Assembly (NCBI RefSeq): GCF_052180215.1
Contig: NZ_CP197471.1
Location: 2,328,001 to 2,392,000, forward strand
Direction: 5' to 3'
Source: Pseudoneobacillus sp052180215
GTDB lineage: Bacteria; Bacillota; Bacilli; Bacillales; Cytobacillaceae
DNA: 64,000 nucleotides
Part shown: piece after piece, positions 34,355 to 42,346 of the stretch
Position numbering within the stretch: the stretch's first letter is position 1
How the letters are laid out: every line of letters begins with the position of its first letter
The notes under the pieces: generated by a model
Database searches by the model: none
Seen by the model: only the letters and a program-made list of their open reading frames with translations
Told to the model about the DNA's origin: nothing
Made by a program: the position numbers and the translations under genes

Positions 34355-35209
34355 CTATTCTTGTTTTCTGTAATCGTAAACTCCCCGTCCAGCTTTCCTG
34401 CCTAATCTTCCCGCTTTTACATACTGCTCTAGTAAAGGAGCTGGACGATACTTTTCCCCAAGCTTTTCATGCAAATATTTTAAATTATTAAGTCTAGTAT
34501 CTAACCCAACTAAGTCTCCAAGCTCAAAAGGGCCCATCGGATAATTAAGTCCTAGTTTAATAGCCTTATCAATTTCTTCTGGAGTTCCAACTCCTTCTTG
34601 AAGCATATAAAACGCTTCGTTTCCAACTAAAGCACTGATACGACTCGTTACAAATCCAGGGAATTCATTGATGGTAACCGTTTCTTTCCCCATTCTTTCA
34701 GCGGCTAGCTTCACCTTTTCAACCGTTTCATCGCTAGTTTCTAGGCCGCGTACCATTTCAACAAGGCGCATTTTTTGCACAGGATTGAAAAAATGCATAG
34801 CCATTACACGATCAGGACGCTTTGTGTAGGAACCAATCTCTGTAGGACTCATCGTTGAGGTGTTTGAAGCGAAGACACATTCAGCAGAAGCATGTTGATC
34901 AATCACCTCAAAAATAGATTTCTTGATTTCAGCAACTTCCGGAACCGCTTCAATGACAAGATCCGCTTCCTTTACTGCTGGAATGAGGTGATTGGAATAC
35001 GTTAATAAAGTCTGCGCCTCATTTGCTTGCTGTTGCGTTATTTTATCCCTTTGCAGGGCTTTTTCAAAAATAAGCTCAATTTCCTTTTGCGCACCTTTTA
35101 ATTGCTGTTCATTAATGTCTACTAGTGTCGTAGTGAAACCACCCACTGCACTTACATAGGCAATACCACGGCCCATGACCCCTGATCCAATTACCACAAT
35201 ATTTTGCAT
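34355..35209 (-). CDS. paaH: 3-Hydroxyacyl-CoA dehydrogenase (PaaH-like)
   Basis: A 284-residue single-unit 3-hydroxyacyl-CoA dehydrogenase. The NAD fold starts at VIGSGVMGRGIAYVSA, the catalytic His is in AMHFFNPVQKMRLVE, and NEFPGFVTSRI is the usual helix motif. It oxidises 3-hydroxyadipyl-CoA to 3-oxoadipyl-CoA in phenylacetate degradation; relatives work in butyrate metabolism. It begins the last transcription unit of the paa cluster, after a hairpin that may end the paaABCD unit. GGGGGT precedes the ATG. Confidence 0.88.
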   Translation of the reverse strand: MQNIVVIGSGVMGRGIAYVSAVGGFTTTLVDINEQQLKGAQKEIELIFEKALQRDKITQQQANEAQTLLTYSNHLIPAVKEADLVIEAVPEVAEIKKSIFEVIDQHASAECVFASNTSTMSPTEIGSYTKRPDRVMAMHFFNPVQKMRLVEMVRGLETSDETVEKVKLAAERMGKETVTINEFPGFVTSRISALVGNEAFYMLQEGVGTPEEIDKAIKLGLNYPMGPFELGDLVGLDTRLNNLKYLHEKLGEKYRPAPLLEQYVKAGRLGRKAGRGVYDYRKQE

Positions 35210-35239
35210 GTTGATTTACCCCCTTTTCGATGAAAAAAG

Positions 35240-35275
35240 AAGAGAAGCACTCATTTTTAACAGAGTGCTCTCTTA
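35240..35275 (-). terminator. Hairpin between the ALDH gene and paaH
   Basis: GAGAAGCACTC and GAGTGCTCTC arms form a near-perfect stem followed on the minus strand by TTCTTTTTTC. It probably terminates most transcripts of the paaA operon. Confidence 0.65.
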
Positions 35276-35281
35276 GTCAAT

Positions 35282-36799
35282 CTATAGTCCAAATGGATTT
35301 AACGGACGATTTCCGAAGTAGGAAATCACACTTTTTGTCTCACAATATAAATCTAGTGTTTCGATACATAATTCACGGCCGAAACCAGATTGTTTATAAC
35401 CGCCAAATGGTGTTCCAGGGAATGCAGAGAACGGACAATTCACCATTACAATTCCAGCTTGGATTTGTTTCGATACTCGAGTTGCACGAGCATAATCCGT
35501 TGTCCAAATGGCAGAACCTAGTCCGTAGTCGCTAGTGTTGGCACGCTTTACTACTTCTTTTTCATCCTTAAACGGCAATACCACTACCACTGGGCCAAAA
35601 ATTTCTTCTTTCACAACCTTCATATCATCATGAACATTGGCAATAATCGTTGGCTCATACCAGAAACCATTTTCGTAGCCTTCAACCTTTGCTTCTTTAC
35701 CTCCAGTAACAATCGTTGCTCCCTCTTGGATAGCAGATTGTACATAGCCATCAATCACTTCTAATTGTTCACGGTTAATGATAGCCCCAACATGAGTTTC
35801 CTTCGCAAAAGGATTGCCAAGCTGCAACTTCTTTGTTTTTTCAACGAATTTTTCCATAAATGCATCGTAAACATCTTCTTGAACATATAAACGTGAACGT
35901 GCCTCACAGGACTGTCCGGTATTATAGAAGATTCCAAATAAAGACCCATCAACTGCAGCATCTAAATCTGCATCAGCAAAAACGATATTAGGGGATTTCC
36001 CACCTAATTCAAGAGTTACTCGTTTTAACGTTTCAGATGCTCTTGCCATAATATTTTTCCCAATCGGTGTGGAACCAGTGAAAGCCACTTTATCCACTTG
36101 CGGATGCTCCACTAGGTAGTTGCCAATTTCAGAGCCAGCTCCAGGAACGATATTGACAACCCCAGCCGGAACACCTGCTTCTAAGCAGATCTCTCCAAGC
36201 ACGATTGCCGTAAGCGGAGTTAAAGTAGCTGGCTTTACTACTACTGAGCAACCAACGGCAATAGCAGGAGCAATTTTCCAAGCGGCCATCATTAATGGAT
36301 AATTCCAAGGGATGATTTGCGCACAAACCCCAACCGGCTCTTTTTCCGTAATATTTTGGAACTGTCCAGGCATACTATTATTTGCACCGCGATGGCTCAC
36401 AATCGCCCCGGCATAAAACTCAAAATCTTCAATCGCTTGCATAACTTGACCTTGAGCCGCTCCAAGAGATTTACCTGTATCTAAAATCTCTAATTCTACT
36501 AACTCGTTAAAACGAGAACGCATAATAGAAGCGATTTTATTTAAGGTTCTTGATCTTTTATTTACTGGAGATAAGCGCCACTTACCTAGATCGAAGGCAT
36601 TACGCGCTGCTTGAACGGCACGCTCAGCATCTTCTTTTGTTGCCTTTGCAATTTTGGCAATAGCCTCACCAGTTGCTGGATTGTAGGTAATGTATGTATC
36701 CCCATTGCTGCTTTCCACTCGTTCACCATTAATAATCATCCAGTACATATCACGTTTTGTTTCTAACTGTTCAAATTTTTGCTCTTTAACGGATGTCAA
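35282..36799 (-). CDS. Aldehyde dehydrogenase of the paa cluster (PaaZ/PaaN ALDH-like)
   Basis: A 505-residue NAD(P)-dependent aldehyde dehydrogenase. The catalytic Cys is in NTGQSCEARSR, the general base Glu in TLELGGKSPN, and the cofactor loop is FTGSTPIGKNIM. In E. coli the ring-opening PaaZ fuses an ALDH to a hydrolase domain; here only the ALDH part exists, so it may oxidise the open-chain semialdehyde after a separate hydrolase, or act on phenylacetaldehyde. TTG 36799 was chosen (AAGGAGTG six bases upstream); GTG 36808 overlaps that site. It is nine bases upstream-linked to paaG. Confidence 0.85.
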   Translation of the reverse strand: MTSVKEQKFEQLETKRDMYWMIINGERVESSNGDTYITYNPATGEAIAKIAKATKEDAERAVQAARNAFDLGKWRLSPVNKRSRTLNKIASIMRSRFNELVELEILDTGKSLGAAQGQVMQAIEDFEFYAGAIVSHRGANNSMPGQFQNITEKEPVGVCAQIIPWNYPLMMAAWKIAPAIAVGCSVVVKPATLTPLTAIVLGEICLEAGVPAGVVNIVPGAGSEIGNYLVEHPQVDKVAFTGSTPIGKNIMARASETLKRVTLELGGKSPNIVFADADLDAAVDGSLFGIFYNTGQSCEARSRLYVQEDVYDAFMEKFVEKTKKLQLGNPFAKETHVGAIINREQLEVIDGYVQSAIQEGATIVTGGKEAKVEGYENGFWYEPTIIANVHDDMKVVKEEIFGPVVVVLPFKDEKEVVKRANTSDYGLGSAIWTTDYARATRVSKQIQAGIVMVNCPFSAFPGTPFGGYKQSGFGRELCIETLDLYCETKSVISYFGNRPLNPFGL

Positions 36800-36817
36800 T
36801 TTCTTCACTCCTTTGAT

Positions 36818-37591
36818 TTAAATCCCTTTAAAAACGGGCTTTCGTTTTTCTAAAAAGGCTCGAACTCCTTCTGCATGATCGACTGTTAATCCAGCGATTC
36901 GTTGGCCTTGAGCATCAAGCTCTAAAAATTCATCATAGGTCACATTCCAGCTTGCTCGTAAATTCTTTTTAATTAAAGCGATCGCTTTTGTCGGCATGTT
37001 CGCAAGCCGTTCTGCAAATTGAGAAACTTCAGCTTCAAAGGAATCTACTGCTGCGACTTTCGTTACTAGTCCAAGCCGATAAGCATCCTCTGCCGAAACC
37101 TTTTCTCCTAATACAGCTAACTCTAATGCTTTTGCATGGCCAATTAACCGTGGTAGAAAATACAAGTTCCCTGAATCTGGTACTAAACCAACATGGATAA
37201 ATGCTTGAATAAAGCTTGCTTTTTCGCTGGCAATACGAAAATCACAAGCAAGTGCTAAGCTAAATCCGGCACCAGCCGCCACGCCATTGACCGCAGCAAT
37301 GACTGGTTTTTCACACTTGGATAACGCTCTCATCATCGGATTATAGTGTTGACGAAGTACTTCTCCATGGTCCATATTTTCATCCACATCACCTAAATCC
37401 TGTCCAGAACAAAAAGCACGACCTGCCCCTGTGATGACAATAGCGCGAACCTCTTTATCTTTTGAGGCTTCTTTTAACGCTTTTGCCATCTCCTTATTTA
37501 GCTGTTTTGTAAACGCATTCAATTTATCGGGGCGATTTAACGTCAGCCACGCGACTTTATTCCGAATTTCATACTGGATTGTTTCAAACAT
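36818..37591 (-). CDS. paaG: PaaG-like 1,2-epoxyphenylacetyl-CoA isomerase
   Basis: A 257-residue crotonase-fold isomerase. It lacks the hydratase glutamates (GAGFSLALACDFR and IQAFIHVGLVPDSG instead), a pattern typical of PaaG, with D in VPDSG as the catalytic acid. PaaG converts ring-1,2-epoxyphenylacetyl-CoA to oxepin-CoA. It lies between the hydratase and ALDH genes of the same operon. Start ATG 37591 has AGGGGTG six bases before it; the upstream GTG at 37600 overlaps that site. Confidence 0.9.
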   Translation of the reverse strand: MFETIQYEIRNKVAWLTLNRPDKLNAFTKQLNKEMAKALKEASKDKEVRAIVITGAGRAFCSGQDLGDVDENMDHGEVLRQHYNPMMRALSKCEKPVIAAVNGVAAGAGFSLALACDFRIASEKASFIQAFIHVGLVPDSGNLYFLPRLIGHAKALELAVLGEKVSAEDAYRLGLVTKVAAVDSFEAEVSQFAERLANMPTKAIALIKKNLRASWNVTYDEFLELDAQGQRIAGLTVDHAEGVRAFLEKRKPVFKGI

Positions 37592-37603
37592 GTCTGACAC
37601 CCC

Positions 37604-38383
37604 TTACCTACCTTTAAAATCAGGTTCTCTTTTTTCAATAAAGGCTTTCATACCTTCCTTTTGATCCTCGGTAGAAAATAAAAGCGAAAAATTTTTACGC
37701 TCATATTGCATGCCTTCGTATAAAGAAAGATCAATCGCTTTTAAAACGGCTTCTTTAATGTAACGTATAGCAATCGGTGGTTGCTTTGCTAAAGCATGAG
37801 CAAACTTTATTGCCTCTTCAAAAAGAACTTCTTTTGAAATGAGCTTGTTGACTATTCCAAACTGGGAAGCTTCTTTTGCAGTAATTCTCGCACCAGTAAA
37901 AAGCCATTCCATTGCTTTGGTTTTTCCAACAAGCTTGGTTAAGCGTTGGGTACCTCCAGCACCTGGCATAATTCCAAGATTTACTTCAGGAAATCCGAAT
38001 TCCGCATCATCTGCTGCCCACAATAAATCGCAGCAAAGGGCTAATTCAAATGCTCCGCCAAGGGCGAAACCGTGAACAACGCCGATAATCGGTTTCTTAA
38101 TCCAGGCAATTCGATCCCAATCAGTGAATTGATTCAACAGCTCTAAGTCAGTAGAATGAACCTCAGCCATTTCATCGATATCGGCTCCTGCCGCAAATGC
38201 GCGTCCCACTCCACTTAGTAAAATCACCCGTATGTCATTGTCTTGGTCAAAGGATTCTAACGCATGAAGGATTTCTGAAACCATTTGACGATTTAGCGCA
38301 TTTAAAACTTTTGGCCGATTTAACTGAATATGCGCAATCGGCCCATCAGTATGGACTAAAATATACTGATACGTATTACTCAT
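37604..38383 (-). CDS. paaF: PaaF-like enoyl-CoA hydratase
   Basis: A 259-residue crotonase with both catalytic Glu residues (GGAFELALCCD and FGFPEVNLGIMPGAGGTQRL). It hydrates 2,3-dehydroadipyl-CoA to 3-hydroxyadipyl-CoA in the phenylacetate pathway. Its ATG overlaps the end of the EthD gene (ATGAGTAA), showing translational coupling. Distinguished from the PaaG-like neighbour by the intact glutamate pair. Confidence 0.88.
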   Translation of the reverse strand: MSNTYQYILVHTDGPIAHIQLNRPKVLNALNRQMVSEILHALESFDQDNDIRVILLSGVGRAFAAGADIDEMAEVHSTDLELLNQFTDWDRIAWIKKPIIGVVHGFALGGAFELALCCDLLWAADDAEFGFPEVNLGIMPGAGGTQRLTKLVGKTKAMEWLFTGARITAKEASQFGIVNKLISKEVLFEEAIKFAHALAKQPPIAIRYIKEAVLKAIDLSLYEGMQYERKNFSLLFSTEDQKEGMKAFIEKREPDFKGR

Positions 38384-38693
38384 TCACTTCCTCACCAATC
38401 ATCAGCGTGATAATATCACCCGCAAAGGACATGGCATCTTTACCAGAAGCCTTACCTTCCTCCGTCTTCATGGCTGCTTTTAAAGAATCCATATCGTCAT
38501 AGTACATTTCACACATTAAATAGTACTTACCTTCTCCACCCATTGGGCTGCCGACAATCTTCGTTACTTCCATTTTTCGTAAACCTGGGATTTTGGCAGT
38601 TATTGGCGCATGAACATTGAAATAGTGGTCATCAAATGCTTCCTTGTTTTCAGGATGTTTGTATAAAGCGATCATTTTAATCATATTTTTCAT
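38376..38693 (-). CDS. EthD family protein of the paa operon
   Basis: A 105-residue ferredoxin-like alpha/beta-barrel protein of the EthD family (HYFNVHAPITAKIPGLRKME). EthD proteins occur in several aromatic or ether degradation operons and small dimeric monooxygenase-like or isomerase roles have been suggested; the reaction is not known here. Its end overlaps paaF, so it belongs to the operon. No cofactor motif is visible. Confidence 0.75.
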   Translation of the reverse strand: MKNMIKMIALYKHPENKEAFDDHYFNVHAPITAKIPGLRKMEVTKIVGSPMGGEGKYYLMCEMYYDDMDSLKAAMKTEEGKASGKDAMSFAGDIITLMIGEEVNE

Positions 38694-38779
38694 CTCCTAA
38701 AGTTGGTTTTAATAGTTTTATAACAAATCTATTTATATGCTTATGAAAATTACTTTTATTCTATGATTGTCGCAATTCT

Positions 38780-39301
38780 TTACAAATTAGCCATTGGCTT
38801 CATTGCTTCAAATGGATTTTTACAACTTTTACAATATAGGATACTGCGACAAGCTGTTGGTCCGAACAAGTTTTCAAGCGTCGTATAGGTTGAGCCGCAA
38901 TAGGGGCAATCAACCTTCCACTCTCCTGTTTCGGAAAAGAATTGGGGCGGAGGGGCAATTCCAAATTCAAGTAATTGCCTCCGTCCTTCTTCCGTTATTC
39001 TGTCAGAGGTCCAAGGCGGACTTAATAAAAATTCCACTTCTATGGCAATCGTTTCAGCAACTTGACTTACTGCACTTTTAACATTATTTTTTATGATTTC
39101 TAATGCAGGGCAGCCAAGAAAAGTAGGTAACAAAAAGATCGTTACCTTCTCAGGACTATTTGTGATTTTTTCCAGCATCCCTAATTCGACAATGGATACG
39201 GTTGAAATTTCAGGATCCTTCACTGTTTGAAGCGCTTTCAAAATAGCTGATTCAAGAATTTCTTTTTGCGGCAGCATTCCGTCACCTGCTTTCATTACCA
39301 T
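38780..39301 (-). CDS. paaD: Phenylacetyl-CoA epoxidase subunit PaaD (DUF59/MIP18-like)
   Basis: A 173-residue protein with a DUF59 domain (ALQTVKDPEISTVSIVELGML, in two parts, DPEISTVSIVELG diagnostic) and a C-terminal zinc-ribbon-like tail with Cys pairs CPYCGSTYT and YCKSC. PaaD is needed for maturation or activity of the PaaABCE epoxidase. It overlaps the paaC stop. ATG 39301 is used; ATG 39277, behind AGGTGA, is an alternative start. No paaE reductase follows. Confidence 0.9.
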   Translation of the reverse strand: MVMKAGDGMLPQKEILESAILKALQTVKDPEISTVSIVELGMLEKITNSPEKVTIFLLPTFLGCPALEIIKNNVKSAVSQVAETIAIEVEFLLSPPWTSDRITEEGRRQLLEFGIAPPPQFFSETGEWKVDCPYCGSTYTTLENLFGPTACRSILYCKSCKNPFEAMKPMANL

Positions 39302-40107
39302 GCAGCAGTCGGATCCATTTGATATACTTCATTAAGTGTAGATAGTGCATCATCTAAATCCTTAGTATGCTCGCCTAATCGTCCATTACCAGTTTTCATC
39401 GCAAAAGGTGGAAGTGAAAGCTGTAAATCTTCAATTACCGGCTGTATCATTTGGAACCATTGGTTTTTTAATTCTTTTGAGCTTAGGATAAGGCCTGATC
39501 CGACCATTTCCTTTTCATAAGAGCCTAGGTGAAAAACGCCATCCATATCTTCCGCAACAATACTGATAGCTGCTTCCATTCTCGTTCTCGCTTCCCCGCC
39601 CGCTTTTATTAACTGGCTGAACCAAGTTTTCCAATGAAGATGGTGATAATAGAGTTCTAGATTAATTTTGATAGCCGCTTCTGCTAAAGGTAGATAACTA
39701 CTATTTTTCAAGGATTCAATTTTTACTTTTTTAGCCAGTACATAAAAATAATTACGGACAACAGCAAAAGCCCAATCATACCGTGGTTCTACAAGATAAT
39801 GTCCTGGCCCATTTACTTTTTCTAGTAAAATAGCATTTTTACGGTCGCTAGACGCTCTGCTATGCGCTAAGTCATTTGCATCACCAGCACCTAAACCTTC
39901 TAATAATTGATAGAACATAGCTGCATGCCCCATTGTATCCTGACTAATCGAAGAAAATGCAACATCCTCTTCGATATGAGGAGCTAACCCTAACCATTCA
40001 GATCCACGGTAGGAAATGATAAAATCATCATCAGCCATTTGAAAAAGCAAGTCTAGGAGGGCTTTGTTGTCAGTAATTTTCGCATCAATATTATTCGTGT
40101 TGGTCAT
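39295..40107 (-). CDS. paaC: Phenylacetyl-CoA epoxidase structural subunit PaaC
   Basis: A 270-residue helical ferritin-like subunit that pairs with PaaA in the ring-1,2-phenylacetyl-CoA epoxidase. Segments such as VEPRYDWAFAVVRNYFYV and LAEAAIKINLELYYHHLHWKTW (the latter in adjacent blocks) are typical. ATG 40107 was chosen because GGGAGGG lies upstream; its 5' end overlaps paaB by 17 bases. The operon order A-B-C-D is conserved. Confidence 0.92.
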   Translation of the reverse strand: MTNTNNIDAKITDNKALLDLLFQMADDDFIISYRGSEWLGLAPHIEEDVAFSSISQDTMGHAAMFYQLLEGLGAGDANDLAHSRASSDRKNAILLEKVNGPGHYLVEPRYDWAFAVVRNYFYVLAKKVKIESLKNSSYLPLAEAAIKINLELYYHHLHWKTWFSQLIKAGGEARTRMEAAISIVAEDMDGVFHLGSYEKEMVGSGLILSSKELKNQWFQMIQPVIEDLQLSLPPFAMKTGNGRLGEHTKDLDDALSTLNEVYQMDPTAAW

Positions 40108-40450
40108 ATTGACGTTTCCCTCCCCATGACATAATTTCTTTTTCATCTAACATTCCTTGTTCATATTGACGCCATTTCTTTTTTAAATACCCATATCCTT
40201 TTGTATTCCGGTAATCCTTGTTGTCAAGTCGATATAATGAATCCTTTTCTTCGCGATTCATTTTTCGGATATGCTCTCTCTTTACAACCCAAATATCCGC
40301 TACAGGCTCTCTTCTCATAAAATTTTCTTGAGCCATTACTAGTGCCATTTCTTCGTTAGGAGCTAATAAAGAAAATTGATATTGCATCGGAGAGATATCC
40401 GTTCTTTTACTAAATACTTCAAACTCTTGAAAGAAGCCTTCGCTTCCCAT
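40091..40450 (-). CDS. paaB: Phenylacetyl-CoA epoxidase subunit PaaB
   Basis: A 119-residue small subunit with the PaaB pattern: FEVFSKRTDISPMQYQFSL, then ENFMRREPVADIWVVKREHI. It bridges two PaaAC heterodimers in the epoxidase. The C-terminal tail is longer and basic (KKKWRQYEQGM). It follows paaA by 18 bases and overlaps paaC. Confidence 0.92.
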   Translation of the reverse strand: MGSEGFFQEFEVFSKRTDISPMQYQFSLLAPNEEMALVMAQENFMRREPVADIWVVKREHIRKMNREEKDSLYRLDNKDYRNTKGYGYLKKKWRQYEQGMLDEKEIMSWGGKRQYDQHE

Positions 40451-40468
40451 CGACCTTCCCCCTTTTTA

Positions 40469-41422
40469 TTAACCAAGTGCAGCGCGGACCCATTCATTTG
40501 TCTCATAGGAGATTTTACGAAGACGTAAACGTTCTTTTGATTTTGGTCCGTTATTTTTAATAATCTCCTTAAATTGACTCCAATCGGGTTGCTTATAAAT
40601 CCACTTTTGCTGGGTCGCATCAAAATGCATCGTATCATCAGGAAGCTTTAGCCCTAGAGAAAGCATTCTCGGAATGTATTTGCTAAAGAAATCCTGACGC
40701 AATTCTTCATTGGTTTTAGTACGAATGCCATATTTTATGGTAATGTCTTGTTTTGTTGTTCCCGTTGTCGAAGCATCTCCAGGTCCGAAAAACATTAATA
40801 ACGAATCCCACCATCTATTAATAGAGTCCTGAATCATCGCTTTTTGTTCCGGTGTTCCCTCGGCTAATGCCATGATAATGGATTCTCCGTGCTGTGCATG
40901 AAAGACTTCTTCAGCGCAGATACGCTTCAATGCTCTTGCATATGGGCCGTAGGAGGCATCAAGCATATTAGTTTGCGTGATGATGGCCGCACCATCCACT
41001 AACCAACCAATTAATCCAGCATCAGCCCAGGTTGGAGCTTCCATATGAAAAACGTTATGAAACTTTAAATCTCCTGAAAATAAATCTTCCATAATGTTTT
41101 CACGGTTTTTGCCATAAGGTTTCATTAAATCTTCCGCTACCCTTAATAACAATTGACCATGACCCATTTCGTCCTGGACCTTCGCCATTATCCCTAATTT
41201 TCTTCTTAATGATGGCGCCTTCGGAACCCATTCTTTTTCAGGGAGCGCTCCCATAATTTCGCTAATCCCATGCATGGAAATTAACTTGATCAAGGTTTTG
41301 CGGTACTCATCAGGCATCCAATCATCCGCCTCAATTTTTTCTCCCTTTTGAATCCGTTCCATAAAAAGTTGGTAATTTTCTTCTTCTCTTAATTGTTGTT
41401 GGGATGAAACTCTATCACTCAA
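40469..41422 (-). CDS. paaA: Phenylacetyl-CoA epoxidase catalytic subunit PaaA
   Basis: A 317-residue ferritin-like diiron oxygenase. Iron-binding ExxH motifs are visible in QDEMGHGQLLL and AEEVFHAQHGES. It inserts one oxygen atom of O2 into the ring of phenylacetyl-CoA. The start codon is TTG, with GGAGGTGG seven bases upstream. It is first in the operon paaA-B-C-D-ethD-paaF-paaG-ALDH. The upstream region carries promoter-like sequence and an inverted repeat that may bind PaaX. Confidence 0.94.
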   Translation of the reverse strand: MSDRVSSQQQLREEENYQLFMERIQKGEKIEADDWMPDEYRKTLIKLISMHGISEIMGALPEKEWVPKAPSLRRKLGIMAKVQDEMGHGQLLLRVAEDLMKPYGKNRENIMEDLFSGDLKFHNVFHMEAPTWADAGLIGWLVDGAAIITQTNMLDASYGPYARALKRICAEEVFHAQHGESIIMALAEGTPEQKAMIQDSINRWWDSLLMFFGPGDASTTGTTKQDITIKYGIRTKTNEELRQDFFSKYIPRMLSLGLKLPDDTMHFDATQQKWIYKQPDWSQFKEIIKNNGPKSKERLRLRKISYETNEWVRAALG

Positions 41423-41500
41423 AACTTTCCACCTCCAGCATATGTCTGATAAACAGTATTAAGATTATAAAACATTTATATAACGTTTATTTATCGTAAT

Positions 41501-41548
41501 ACTATTTATGTGTTATATGTTTTAGAACAAAGATACCGTGTAAATAGT
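41501..41548 (-). promoter_or_regulatory. paaA promoter region with inverted repeat
   Basis: ACTATTTA and TAAATAGT are exact inverted 8-mers about 30 bases apart upstream of paaA. They overlap a minus-strand TTGACT-17-TATCTT promoter candidate. PaaX binding is inferred, not shown. Confidence 0.35.
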
Positions 41549-41594
41549 GAAAAGTCAATATATTTATCTGAAAATTAACACATTTCCTCGCATG

Positions 41595-41651
41595 ATTTCA
41601 TCGCTTTAAAGCACCGGGGGTCAGACCCCCGGTGCTTTAAAGCGATGAAAT
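41595..41651. repeat. REP-like palindrome, copy 3 (perfect, 57 nt)
   Basis: A perfect palindrome centred on A41623 with core GGGGGTCAGACCCCC and outward arms CGGTGCTTTAAAGCGATGAAA. It lies between the divergent paaA and Cu_A subunit genes, upstream of both promoters. Confidence 0.9.
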
Positions 41652-41688
41652 GTTGGTTTTTTACATTTATTACGGTTATTACCTTAAG

Positions 41689-41731
41689 TTTGATATATAT
41701 CACAGTATTTTCTAATGACTTGACGTAAAAT
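41689..41731 (+). promoter_or_regulatory. Fnr-type box and promoter of the Cu_A heme-copper operon
   Basis: TTTGA-TATATA-TCACA (41689-41704) matches the Bacillus Fnr consensus TGTGA-N6-TCACA at nine of ten positions. TAAAAT at 41726-41731 is a good -10; a start near 41738 would put the box centre at -41.5, the class II activator position. This predicts induction under oxygen limitation. Confidence 0.65.
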
Positions 41732-41808
41732 GAGAACGAAATTTTCAAATGGTTGGGGAGCCACTTGAGAAATTTCATGGGAGATAAATAGAAACTGGAG
41801 GGGAAGAA

Positions 41809-42345
41809 ATGTATCAACAAATCGCTTGGACTGTGACATTGTTTCTGGTTTTCCTTATTGCACTAGCATTCGCTTTTGTATACGGAGAGTCAGGCAGATT
41901 AAAGGAATACGGTCCAATCCAAAAAAAAGGCTACAAAATTAGAAAGTACTATTTCATTGGAGTTCTTGCCGTAATGGCCGTGGTTTCCGGAATGACATTA
42001 ACAAAGCTTCCTTATCACCACCAACATGGTGTTTCAGCAAATGAATTAAAAGTTATTGAGGTAAAAGGATTTCAATTTGGATGGGAACTTAGTAACGAGG
42101 AATTTGTGGTTGGGGAACCTATTGAATTCCGAGTAACAAGTAAAGATGTCACTCATGGTTTTGGTTTATATGATCAAAACATGAAACTAATTGCTCAAAC
42201 TCAAGCCATGCCAGAGTATACGAATTCTGTCTACCATACTTTTGATAAACCAGGAAAATATAAAATTCTTTGCCTGGAATACTGCAGCGTTGGTCATCAT
42301 GTTATGGTCAAAGAAATTACGGTAAAAGATAAGGGGGCAAACTAA
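41809..42345 (+). CDS. Cu_A-containing subunit II of a heme-copper enzyme
   Basis: A 178-residue protein with two N-terminal membrane helices (about 6-25 and 46-64) and an extracytoplasmic cupredoxin domain. All Cu_A ligands are present: H116 (DVTHGF), C155, E157, C159, H163 and M166 (CLEYCSVGHHVM). It would accept electrons from a cytochrome c and pass them to subunit I. It starts the two-gene operon behind an Fnr-type promoter; GGAGG precedes the ATG. The subunit I partner lacks the oxidase tyrosine, so the complex may be a nitric oxide reductase rather than a ba3 oxidase. Confidence 0.88.
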   Translation: MYQQIAWTVTLFLVFLIALAFAFVYGESGRLKEYGPIQKKGYKIRKYYFIGVLAVMAVVSGMTLTKLPYHHQHGVSANELKVIEVKGFQFGWELSNEEFVVGEPIEFRVTSKDVTHGFGLYDQNMKLIAQTQAMPEYTNSVYHTFDKPGKYKILCLEYCSVGHHVMVKEITVKDKGAN

Positions 42346-42346
42346 A

